Below are positions 10,440 through 19,770 of a stretch of DNA of 64,000 nucleotides, one piece after another (within the stretch, counting starts at the first letter, position 1; each line of letters opens with the position of its first letter). The translations under genes and the position numbers were made by a program. The notes below the pieces were generated by a model. The model ran no database searches. It was not told the DNA's origin and was given only the letters and a program-made list of their open reading frames with translations. The stretch is from Thereva unica (Eukaryota; Arthropoda; Insecta; Diptera; Therevidae). The DNA lies in NCBI GenBank assembly GCA_949987705.1, contig OX465282.1:4514501-4578500 (forward strand), read 5' to 3'.

Positions 10440-11229
10440 ACTTTAGTGACAAGTCGTTTGAGTTGAAGAAAGTGACGTTTTAGTCGAATTACAACTATCA
10501 GCACTAGAGTTGTAACGAACCACGTTTCGTTACTAAGAATCCTCTCCACGAATACAAAAGTACCACGTTTCAACTCTAGAATACACCTCCTAACAAAGCT
10601 TTAGGAAAATAAATATTTACTCAGCAGGCTGGGTGATTCTCCTTTGAAAGCTGACTTCGAAGCGTTAAAGCTTCTACATCGACGAGCTTTCTGGCTATAA
10701 AATAAACCGCTTCACCAGTCTAAAATTCAGTCTTTAATCAGGCTCGTTCCGGAAAGGTCACCTTCTCCGGTCCTAGACCGTGTCGTGGTGTATGACCCGG
10801 CACGGTTAGACCACAGACATAATACCTACCGACCGCATACCAACCAACTACCGAATACCTGAGGAGTGTTTCTTGGACCACTGACGTGGTGTATGATCCG
10901 ACATTGCTCCCGGCCGCATTTCCTATACCAGTGTCGCGGTATGACCAGATACATGTTATTTTGTAAGAAGGTGTTTGTTCTCACACGACCTTGGACAACT
11001 CGAGAGCTTCCGGCAACCCTCCCTTAAAAAAAGAGGTTAGAGAACACTTCCGACGAAATTACATTACAGAGTGGAAAGTCTAAGTTGAGTTTAAGCCTCT
11101 GTACTGAAAGTCGTTATTCGACCGAAACGTCACTTTCTTCAATTTAAACGATTTGATTTCGAATTTGGGGCCTAAATTCTGAAAGTTTAAAAATTTCCCA
11201 AGATCTCGGCATCCTAAAGAATAAAGGCA
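10440..11229. other. No gene; possible solo-LTR-like segment
   Basis: Contains a short inverted repeat (CTAGAGTTG at about 10505 and CAACTCTAG at about 10570) and a promoter-like 'CTATAAAATAAA' near 10694 followed by GC-richer sequence. This could be an LTR, but no second copy, primer-binding site or coding part is present. Confidence 0.3.
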
Positions 11230-11751
11230 TAGCCAATCTAGGGTGGTTCGATTTCATCCAGTCAGCGTCTCATGATCATGGTGCCTGCTCTGTTAAGTAA
11301 GCCCCCAGCTATTGTTAAGGAAGCACCCAGCTATTGATATCAGCGTCGTTCTGTGCCACCCAACTAAAGTTACCAAGGGCCTAATGATGGTGGTGTATAT
11401 CCAATACATGGTTTTCGGTTGAAAGCCCCAAGTGGAACCACAAGCTCTGGGGCAAGCCCACAGAGATCTGCGCGTTCTACTCATCAGAGTGTCCATGTGC
11501 TGGCTCCAGTTGGCATCTAGCGTCTCCTAAATATTTGGCTTGTTGTGAGAAGCCTATAGTTTTGCCTGAGAGTGTAGGTTCCAGAAGTCCCGGTAGTGAT
11601 CGTTTCCTAGTGAAAAGAACCAGAATCGTTTTGTCGGGATTGACTTTTTGGTCCTACGCTCTCGCACCAGCTAGAGACCAGATCTAGTGCCTGCTGCAGG
11701 CGCCTTGACATAGCTCCTTAAGTTTCCCCTGTAACTACTATGACGACATCG
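11230..11751 (-). pseudogene. LOA/R1-like LINE, RT thumb fragment
   Basis: The minus strand from 11750 downward encodes the segment after the RT palm. It has 'VNPDKTILVLFTRKR' (normally 'NP.KTE.V.FTRK'), 'AKYLGD', then 'LWACPRACGSTWGFQPK' and 'MYWIYTTIIRPLVT', a thumb pattern common to LOA/R1-group LINEs. Frames shift at least once between these motifs. No catalytic YADD is retained. The piece ends abruptly at a hAT-type terminus at 11752. Confidence 0.7.
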
Positions 11752-12107
11752 CAGGCGCGGATCTAGAATTTTGTTTTGGAGGGGGTCACGGAATTAAAAG
11801 TAAGCCAAGAAAGCGAAACACTGAAAGCATTCGACGATTTACTTGGACAAAATGGAACGCTTTCATTTCACCAACGGTACCAATATCATCACAGGGTGGT
11901 AGAAGCTGAAAAAGGCTTCCTTCAGACTTTCCATAACCCAGCGTCTGTAGTGGTCAACCAAGTTAGTGTACAACGGCACGCACAAGTAAAAGAAAGACGA
12001 GATCGATGTCAGCAGAATATTTCTTTACTTGGACATTATGTAGGGACGATGAGCCTCTCTATAACCGTCACACTGACGGAAAAGAAGATAGTGGTGGCAA
12101 ATGATAA
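11752..12107. mobile_element. Fragment starting with a hAT-type terminus
   Basis: It begins CAGGCGCGGATCTAGAATTTTG with a G run just inside, as in hAT ends. The other terminus and a TSD are missing. The right edge is where the RT frame at 12108 stops matching. A 125-aa plus-strand frame (11776-12153) has no recognised domain and crosses into antisense LINE, so I do not call it a gene. Confidence 0.4.
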
Positions 12108-13127
12108 TCTAAAAAAATTAACACGAGGGATACCCTCATCAGAAAATGCGTAGTTAAAAATTATAGAATCACGACTACTGCTAAAAGTCATGACTTCACA
12201 TTTACTTATATTAAGAACCAGGTTGTTGTTAGCACACCAAGAGTAAAAGGTGTCGAGGTCAACTTGCAAAAGTTTGCAGTCCTCCATACTCTTTATGTGA
12301 CGGTACAATTTGATGTCATCAGCATAAATCAGGATTCTGCAGTGTCTTAGCAAGGGAAAAATGTCATCAATAGAAAGAATAAATAGGATAGGGCCAAGAT
12401 GACTGCCTTGAGGGACACCGGATGACGCCTCAATGGTCGCGGATTTGGATCCACGAAAAAGAACTTGGTAGGTCCCGTCAGCTAAGTAAGACTGGAACCA
12501 TAATAGAAGGGCTTCAGGGAAACCTAACTTTTTTAGTTTGAAAAGTATAATGGAGTGGGAAAGCTTGTCGAATGCCTTACTGAAATCCGTGTAAACACAA
12601 TCAGTTTGGCCACCGGAAACGAAGCTTTCGACAGCATGGGAAGTGAATTCAAGGAGATTGGTGGTATTGGTATGAGCTGGAAGAAAACCATGTTGGTTCG
12701 TTGAAATAAGTTTCTTGCAGATGGGCACGATTGCAGAATAAATGATTGACTCAAAAAGCTTTAGTATGACAGACAGCTTGGCAACTGGTCTGTAATTCGA
12801 TATTTCGTTCTTGCTACCACTTTTGTGAATAGGAATTATGAAAGAATTCTTCCAAAGAGTAGGGAAGTACCCTTTATCCAAGGATTTTTGAAAAAGGGTT
12901 TTCAGTGGAGACTGGAGAACCTCCACACAGGATTTATGGACAGCAGGAGGGATATCGGCAGGGCCAGAAGTGAAATCGTATGGGAGTTCATCAATATGTT
13001 TCACGATATCGTCACTGGAAAGAGATAAACTAGTAGCCTCTCTGTGTGGGGTTATGTGACGAAAATTATTATGATTAGCCTGAAAGTTAGAAGGAGTGAA
13101 AGATTGATGAAAGAATGAAGCAAACAT
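12108..13127 (-). pseudogene. Jockey-group LINE reverse transcriptase, both ends truncated
   Basis: RT domain open for about 340 codons on the minus strand. In order it shows 'GPADIPPAVHKSC', 'WKNSFIIPIHKSG', 'NYRPVAKLSVILK', motif A 'YTDFSKAFDKLSHSI', motif B 'SGVPQGSHLGPILFI', catalytic 'YADD', and 'NISKCEVMTF'. It acts, when whole, in target-primed reverse transcription. The endonuclease that should precede it is absent, and after 'RVNFFR' the frame runs into unrelated sequence (12036-12107), so thumb and C-terminus are lost. Catalytic residues are intact, suggesting fairly recent truncation. Apparent ATG at 13127 is internal to the original protein. Confidence 0.9.
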
Positions 13128-14886
13128 GCTATGATAGTAGTTGATTTTACCTGGCAGCTTACTTCAAATTAAAAGATCAGGTTCCGCAGATACGCTACTT
13201 ATGATAGGTTTAGACTGTCCCGCCGTCAGCTAGTACATAAATCACCTTAAAACCTTATCATAAATTTCGATGAACTCCAAACAAATCCAAAAATAATGCA
13301 ACAACTTCTCTGCTAATTCTGCATTTTAAAATCAAATCAATCTTTTCTCCTATTATATTTACCCACCATTTTCCACATTTCCACGGCATTCTTCTCCAAA
13401 TGACAGCAATGTCTGAAATGGCACAAATTGTCTCTCACTTGTGTAAATGCACGTAATTTATCATTATTAGTAGCTTTGGCATAATTTTATCTAAGAGCTT
13501 AATAAAACCTTATCATTATTGCCTCCTTTGTAATTACTAAATGAATTACTTTTAAGCAGCGTTCAAGCTAATATTCAATAAAGCGCCTTTTTTGCGGTGG
13601 GGGGGGGGGTGCATGGAGGGTTGGGCGATGAAAACTGTAGGGGAATTTCCCGATTTGCGGGAAAAATAAAAACAAAAAGGGAAAAGGGAAATCCATTCTT
13701 TCAGAGGGAAATTTATTTATTAAAGAAATCTTACACGCAAAAAGAATGTTCAAAGATAAAAATTGCTATAATGTTGGTGTTAATTCAAAACATTTAAATC
13801 TCTTTACACAGAATATGTATGATAACAAGTTTGAAAAAGATTAAAAGTTGTTTTTAATTCATAATACAATACTTTTCATGGAGGTTAGTAGGTATAGTAC
13901 TTGCTTCTCGATTCAAAAACGTTTTAAGCGTTTTCATTATCAGTGCAAACAAGAAGAATTATATGTAATAGTTTTTATTTTTTTTACTGTCGAATTCAAG
14001 TCGAACATCGACAATCCAGGCGTGTGAACTTAAATTGCCTGCCTATTTATGTAATGAATTGCTTTATTTTATTTTAGTTATTTTATGTTGAACCAAAAAA
14101 GATTTTTTTCTTAAGCAATAACGAAGACTTTGTTGATTTATTTGTTATTTATTATCAGTTAAATAAATGTGTTTTTCAATTTTATAGATTTTATGTTCGG
14201 GAGGGAAATTCTTTGACTTAAGGGGAAATTTGGATCGGTTGGGAGAGAAATGTTATCCAATTGAGTTTTCATCCCCTGGGCCGAAGGATAAGGACAACTC
14301 GAAAAAAGGCTCAAGGCAAGCGGATTTATTATATTAATGGAGAATTTTCTTTTGAATTTGGATAATTAATTGAAATTGAGTAATTAATTGCTTTAAGTTC
14401 CATGAAAATATGGTTTTGTTGTTAGTAATAATTTCTTTGTAGTGGTGAATATTGGGGGTTGTAATGTTTGCCAGTGCATTTGTTTATTAATTACATTTCA
14501 TTGGAATAAATTATAAATGCCACTGAATTTACGTGTGGTTTTATATTTCATATAATCTATCCACAATCAGTGAAATTGTGGTAATGGTCCTTTAAAAGTT
14601 TACCGTATGGGCAAACCGCTGTTGAGTAATTATTTGAGCCAGAAGAGGCAGTCCTGTGGCTTTTCACCAATAGAGCCTAAATCCCCGATTTTGGTCTAAT
14701 TATAATAATTAATGGACGAGCATTGAGCCTACCCCAACCTGCTATGTATTTGGATATTTTTTAAGATCCGAAGCTCCATTAGATGCTCAATATCGAAGGA
14801 AGGGCGGAAGACCAGCACACCTGACTATGCCATTAAAGAGATGGGGGTTGAAGTCTCGCATGGTGCGCTATGTAATTCTTCAAATC
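13128..14886. other. No gene recognised
   Basis: AT-rich. A poly-G run near 13600 with 'GATGAAAAC' just inside, and 'GTTTTCATC' plus C/G runs near 14260-14280, could be remnants of inverted termini of one lost element, but the match is short. Nothing else supported. Confidence 0.5.
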
Positions 14887-14978
14887 CAACGCCGCACAGT
14901 GGTTCAGAATCCCGAAAACCTGGTCAAAAGTCTTTTTAGCATCTAAAAGTAGTTTTATTAAAATGAAATTTCGTACTT

Positions 14979-15199
14979 GGGGGTTTTCGAGGGCGCTGAT
15001 TAAGAATCCGCTATCAATTTTCCGAAAAACAAAATGGCGGATCCAAAATGGCGGACCATTTTGCTTAATAATCGGCCAAATTTCATGAAACTCATTATAT
15101 GGGGGTTTTCGAGGGCGCTGATTAAGAATCCACTATCAATTTTCCAAAAAAAAACAAAATGGCGGATCCAAAATGGCGGACAATTTTGCTGAATAATCA
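14979..15199. repeat. 122-bp tandem duplication within the Transib-like element
   Basis: Two units starting GGGGGTTTTCGAGGGCGCTG at 14979 and 15101, the second slightly short. Each holds 'AAAATGGCGGATCCAAAATG' with a short internal direct repeat of AAAATGGCGGA. It lies between the left terminus and the end of the coding exon, where subterminal transposase-binding repeats would be expected. That role is inference. Confidence 0.85.
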
Positions 15200-15372
15200 A
15201 CGAAAATTTACCCGATTTTGTGTATGAATTTTTCGAATACTCACTAAGAATATATGATTATTAAAATAAAATATCACTATACAAAAACAACATGGCGCCC
15301 TATTTTCTTATTCTTATTAAGTAAACGAAATTACACAAAATTGTATGCATGGTGTCTTTTGAATTAGCTAAG

Positions 15373-15928
15373 TTAAAAAAAGGTCATAGGTATTTCTTGA
15401 ATAAATTCTATGGAACTTCTATATTTTGATGCCTTTGATAGGCTGCCTTGCGCAACATCCTTAATAAATTTTGCTGCATTAACATGTCCTGAAGCGCTAA
15501 GGTTCATTTCTGCAGCAAAAGATAACTCCGCTGAATTGTACTCCTCCCTGATAGCCGCAGTCCTCCGTCGTTTGGTTCTGTTGCTTGATTCTTGAAAGCT
15601 GCCTGAAGGCCTTCCCATACTAGAATTGTGCTCTGCTTCGGCTTCCGCTTTTTTTTTGATAAAAAAACTTTGACATTCAGCCAATCACTATTATTCTCCA
15701 AAAACCTCTTTTCCACCCTGCCCGCCTGCCTCCATTTAACCCGAAATTTACTGATTAATGTTTTGATGTCTATTTTGGATTTTTGTGGCAACCGAAAAGC
15801 TGTTTCCAACCGCTGGGAAATCTCACTCTCGATAATATCCTCAATGACATCACATTTATCTTTTAAATTGTTTTTTACCAGAAAGAAAACATCTCTTCTT
15901 AGTAAAAAGATGTCTGGCTTCAGAGTTC
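15373..15928 (-). pseudogene. Transib-like transposase N-terminal region, exon 2
   Basis: A TTTTATTTTTCAG acceptor ends at 15929. The exon then encodes 'LKPDIFLLRRDVFFLVKNN', 'DIIESEISQRL', 'KFRVKWRQAGRVEKRF', and after one frameshift 'GRPSGSFQESSNRTKRRR', 'AELSFAAEMNLSASG', 'NAAKFIKD'. The basic GRPS/KRRR segment suggests DNA binding. I have seen this N-terminal pattern in uncharacterised arthropod transposase proteins but cannot name it. The shift falls in a homopolymer at 15649-15657, so it may be a mutation or an assembly error. The frame stops at 15373, where a DDE core of several hundred residues should follow. The gene is thus truncated. Confidence 0.7.
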
Positions 15929-16453
15929 CTGAAAAATAAAATAACTTTTTATGAATATGAAGAAAAATTCAATTGTAAGTATTTCAGCTAGGTGCAGCCA
16001 GTGGCGTAGATAGCTTTCAGCCATGGGGGGGGGATATGACTTAGTATAAAATTAAAAATAAATAAATTTTTCTTCCGAAGTTCTGTTGTTTTTGATAAGC
16101 TGAAATTTCGTGAGTAGCGTCCTTTTGACGCCTAACTTTTCTAATTGCGAAAATTCTCGATAGTGGTTCCTAATGAAACGCATAGGCGTTAAAGATGTCG
16201 GGTTTGGTGATTACAAAAATACTATTAGTAAATATTTGTTAGATAAATTAAGATATACCGTTATAAAGAACTCAAAAAAGTTTGTCGTAAAAAATTGATG
16301 GTCCAACCGAAAGGTCGCCCACCATCAACATGTGCAAGTAACTAATTAAATTAAATTGTAAAAAATTTAAATAAATTGGAAAAAATTTGTAAAAAATTGA
16401 ATTAAATTATATGTATGTATATATTCACATCATAGAAAATATTCTTGGAAAAA

Positions 16454-16771
16454 TTAGAACAAAAAATCTAACTTTCGGGTTTTTTTTTTGACAATTCATT
16501 TATGACTTCGTCAGCTGTGATTCCAATGTTACGATGAATTGCCAGAGCAGCCAAACCATTTAAGCGGTCCTAAAATAACAAAAATGATACAAGCATGAGT
16601 TTTTCATTGGCAATGAAAATTAATTAGTCAGAAGGGTCAATGCAAACAAACTCACTTCTTTTATCGTGCTTCTTTGAATCGTTTTTATTCGCTTCAAACT
16701 AGAGAATGTTCGTTCTGCAGTAGACGTCGACACCGGCAACGTAGCTAATATTCTGAGCAATATATTGATAT
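16454..16771 (-). pseudogene. hAT transposase C-terminal dimerisation region, two exons
   Basis: Exon ending at 16656 encodes 'LPVSTSTAERTFSSLKRIKT' and 'IQRSTIKE', the conserved hAT dimerisation motif. A GTGAGT donor (16655) and TTTTAG acceptor (16570) bound an 85-bp intron. The last exon (16569-16454) encodes 'DRLNGLAALAIHRNIG' and ends with 'KKKTRKLDFLF' and a stop, the typical hAT C-terminus. Intron and exons look well preserved. The exon upstream joins directly to the N-terminal fragment at about 16760-16772 in a different frame, so the RNase H-like catalytic core between them was deleted. Confidence 0.88.
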
Positions 16772-17302
16772 TTTATTTGTTTTAACTAAATGGCCTAAAG
16801 GTTGCGATCCTTTGCCACCGCTTTCAGCAAATGATACACATGGGACACAAAATGCACCAAGGTGTAATTCTGAGTAACTAATCCAAGGAAATTCGTCTAG
16901 CCATTTGTGACAAAACCGCAATTTCCGAGCTTCAAACTTTTGCAGCAACGGAAACGTGTAATTCTTCGGCGGGACCCAGACATTTGTCAATAAATCCAGC
17001 CTCTGCGATTCACTCAATCGAATGTCAATAAAATTTCCTATGTCATTTTTATTTATGACTTCGCGAGAGCTAAATAGTTCGACTTCCTTGCTAGTTTCAC
17101 CAGAATAGCTTTTGTTGCTCGGATTTTCACTAGAATCAGAACGCGGCCTTTTCACGGTTGATTCTGTAGATGATTCTGCATTTCTTTGGGTTTCACCGTC
17201 CAAAGGCTTGCCGAATGGTTTTTTTGGGACTAAAAATTTCTTCATACCGAGATAATAATCAACGTGGTAAACGCCCTTAAATTGTTGATTCGCCTGAGAC
17301 AA
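16745..17302 (-). pseudogene. hAT transposase N-terminus with TTF-type zinc finger
   Basis: Minus-strand frame of 185 codons. A Lys/Ser-rich linker ('KRPRSDSSENPSNKS') precedes 'NFIDIRLSESQRLDLLTNVW' and a TTF-type zinc-finger region: 'RLRF'-like 'LRFCHKWLDEFPWISYSE', then 'GAFCVPCVSFAES'. This region binds DNA ends in hAT transposases of the ZMYM/DUF4371 type. The Met at 17245 ('MKKFLVPKK') looks like a better start than 17302. The frame breaks near 16760, where the domain should continue into the catalytic core, and jumps to the C-terminal motif. Spans overlap with the C-terminal entry because the frames differ. Confidence 0.88.
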
Positions 17303-17451
17303 TGAGTGTTCCGTGTATTATCTTCGTAGCCACTGACATATAATAATGGACTGCTCATCAGCAATTATTCCCATACAAACCGATGGCACCAAAAAGGTAT
17401 AGTCGCTCGCTCATCCATAAGCCCCCAAACTGACAGAAGCACTCAGAAATA

Positions 17452-17553
17452 AAATCAATTAGAAAAAAATAGACGGGTATAGTGATGTTTATATCTTTTG
17501 CGTTAAATCAATTAGAAAAAATAGACGGGTATAGTGATGTTTATATCTTTTGC
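17452..17553. repeat. 53-bp direct duplication
   Basis: A unit beginning AAATCAATTAGAAAAA and containing 'TAGACGGGTATAGTGATG' occurs at 17452 and again at 17505, almost identical. It is upstream of the hAT transposase start, within hAT family 3, and could be a subterminal duplication. Confidence 0.85.
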
Positions 17554-17958
17554 TCTTTTCCCCATAAGCCCCCGGATTTTGACATACAGAATGTCAGTTG
17601 CTAAGACAGGCGTTAAGAACTTAAATCAGATACACATAAAATTTGCAAATTAATGAAAAAAAGGCATTTTAAATGGTGAAAAAGTGAAAATAGTGTTTAT
17701 TAATTTTTTTAAACAAAATATTTGTGTTGTTTTAATGTTTTAAGTACGTATTTAAAAAAATGTAAATTTCAAAAGTGATTCCGGTGTTTACATGGAGTGA
17801 AAAAAGGTTTTTAGCCTATGGAACAAATTGGTGCCATGAAAAATTTCTCATAAGCAGTCCATTCTATATGTCAGTGTTCGTAGCCAGCGCACGTACTAAA
17901 GTCAATGGTGGCAAATCGTAGACGGACACACTCCTTCGCTGTGCTCACTTTGCCTTTG

Positions 17959-18138
17959 CATTCCAAACCAGCGCACATACGGCACGACAAGTATCGGCTG
18001 CAAAAATGGTTTATGGAGCGGAGCGTGAGAGAGGACGATGGAATGGACACAATTTCCATCGCCCACTCTTACTTTATTTGCTATAAACCATATTTGCAGC
18101 CGACTCTTGTCGTGTCGAGTGTACGCTCGTGTGGAACC
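17959..18138. mobile_element. Foldback MITE (copy 2), nested in the hAT element
   Basis: Long imperfect inverted repeat. The left arm has 'GGCACGACAAGTATCGGCTG' then 'ATGGTTTATGG'. The right arm, reverse-complemented, has 'CGACACGACAAGAGTCGGCT' then 'ATGGTTTATAG'. The centre is also self-complementary (GACGATGGAATGG / CCATCGCC region). A related copy is at 574-736. It is the innermost layer of a four-deep nest. TSD not resolved. Confidence 0.7.
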
Positions 18139-19163
18139 ACCCTATGATTTGCTCCACCGATTGTGCAGCGTTGCAACCCTACTACAATTGTACTATTTCT
18201 GCTACGATTTTTAAGCTACAACTTTTTAATCGGTACTATTTGATTTAAGTACATTTCTTATTCGATTTAATTCGATGAAAAAGTATCATATCAAGGGATA
18301 CTTATATTTTTAGTATCTACTACTGTTTTAATGGATTTAGTACATATTGTTCGTTGGATTAATACATTTTAAACTTGCTTGGGTGGCAGCGCTTTGTAGG
18401 CCGCCCCCTGCTCCTTCTTTGACGGCGACAAAAAATACATTGTGCCGAGGGAGCGCGTGGTCATCATTACTACATCATTTTTTAGGAAGTTCATATGTTG
18501 ATACTCTACATAATATGCTCAAACCTAATAGTTATTTCACCCAAAGTTAGGAACACGATTCTATTTCTTGATTAACTATAATGTTAATATTTTGAGTATT
18601 TAGGAACCGAGGTGTCACTGTTGGCTCATTGTATTTACTTTACATGTGCTTAATGTGTCCACAATTATAGTGAGCCTTTTTGCGGTTCCTGATTTCCTTT
18701 TCGTGGTTCCTGATTGGTCGGCCTTCTCGAAGCGCGGAAATTAGCAATACTCAAATGCACAGCCGTCACAAAAACGGATCTAGATGATTTTTACACATAC
18801 ATAGAATCAAAAGAGGTGCTGGTTCTTTAAAAATTTCATGTACATATTCTTAAATACTTAGATACGAAGACCTTTATTTTCGTAAGTCCATGGGGGGGGA
18901 TTGATCCCCTTGATCCCCCCCCTATCTACGCCACTGGGTGCAGCTAGGAGCAGCTACTTTCTTTTCTATTTGAAGGAGAAATGTACACTGGACAATATGC
19001 GACCAATTTCAAGGCGGTACCTTGCGGAACTTTTTACTATTCACTTATTTTATCACAGTTTTCTAAGGCGCATCCACATAAATTTATTGGAACTTTCCTT
19101 GTTAACCGATAACGTAATTTGCAATACACGTTCTTTTTAGTTACGTAATCAAAATATACTCAC

Positions 19164-19182
19164 TTTCAGGAGAAGATTCCAT
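19164..19182 (-). CDS. Transib-like gene exon 1 (7 codons, partial codon at end)
   Basis: Minus-strand ATG at 19182 encodes MESSPE plus one base, followed by a GTGAGT donor at 19163. Splicing to the acceptor at 15929 gives an in-frame 'MESSPERTLKPDIF'. Phase agreement (1 base + 2 bases) supports the gene model. Before the hAT insertion the intron would have been about 290 bp. Confidence 0.6.
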
Positions 19183-19458
19183 GTTTCACTGTTGAAATAC
19201 ACTAAAAGAACAAAATTCCACAGGGCTTTGAATGCGGAGTACTTTTTCTCCATATCCCGATACTGAAATCTCGGTCGCGAGAGGCCCACTTTCAAAATGA
19301 AATATAACGGATTCCTGGAAAATCTACTTACTTTTAATAGTTCCAAATGGAGCTAAGGGCTTCACTACAAATATTTGGGGGGTCAAAAGTCCCTAAAAAA
19401 ATACTTCATTTTGGGGACTTTTGACCAGGTTTTCGGGATTCTGAACCACTGTGCGCCG

Positions 19459-19770
19459 GTCCTAGGGTATGGAGCGGTCGCTCTAGGCGCCAAGTGACAA
19501 GGCGCGCCAAAATGAATGCGAAAAACAATTTCGAGCAAAAAATAAAATTTTGATGGCGCCTTTTTTTAAAAAACCTTAGCATCTCTCAAAGTTCCAAATA
19601 CTTCTTGGGCTTTCATATCCCCTAACAGAACGACCTGCAAGGCCAGTTGGATATTTCTGAGCCCATGGAGTAGGGTGCCGAATGTGGCTCCAATGAATGG
19701 AAATTTTCGGGATACCTCTTCAACGAGGGCAGACTGAGTCCACGAACAACGGTGGAGTGCACTTACATCA
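19459..19770 (-). pseudogene. hAT family 2 residual sequence with a coding trace
   Basis: After the Transib-like insertion the hAT family 2 end resumes (about 19459-19566), closely matching 60161-60270. The minus strand 19764-19567 then reads openly ('ALVEEVSRKFPFIGATFG ...') and stops at TAA just before the terminal region. The position (last coding next to a terminus) fits a transposase C-terminus, but I do not recognise the motif, so function is inference. Confidence 0.4.

Larger units (their letters stand above)
15999..18936. mobile_element. hAT element (family 3) with decayed transposase, inside the Transib intron
   Basis: Starts CAGTGGCGTAGATAGC at 15999 and ends ...CTATCTACGCCACTG at 18936, with G/C runs just inside. 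An exact 8-bp TSD, ggtgcagc, lies at 15991-15998 and 18937-18944. CAGTGGCGTA termini and an 8-bp TSD are diagnostic of hAT. It carries minus-strand transposase exons (17302-16454) that have lost their middle. It is inserted in the Transib gene's intron (19163 to 15929), so the insertion need not have disrupted that gene's coding. Confidence 0.92.
14895..19453. mobile_element. Transib-like DNA transposon (RAG1-related termini)
   Basis: Perfect 38-bp terminal inverted repeats (14895-14932 and 19416-19453) begin CACAGTGGTTCAGAATCCCG. They are flanked by an exact 5-bp, GC-only TSD, cgccg (14890-14894 and 19454-19458). CACAGTG-type ends and a 5-bp GC-rich TSD are hallmarks of Transib, the superfamily from which RAG1 and its CACAGTG heptamer derive. 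Less the nested hAT and one TSD copy, it is about 1.6 kb. It encodes an N-terminal two-exon gene on the minus strand, but no catalytic core remains, so it is a non-autonomous deletion derivative. Confidence 0.85.

Noticed and set aside
10440..11229. Solo LTR of a retrotransposon
   Set aside because: A TATA-like box and a short inverted repeat are not enough. No paired LTR, TSD or primer-binding site is found.
11776..12153. 125-codon plus-strand open frame
   Set aside because: Runs into the antisense of the LINE RT at 12108 and has no recognised domain. It may be part of a hAT fragment but cannot be called a gene.
12533..13028. Other-frame ORFs across the jockey-like RT
   Set aside because: Shadows of the RT frame on the minus strand; they have no own motifs.
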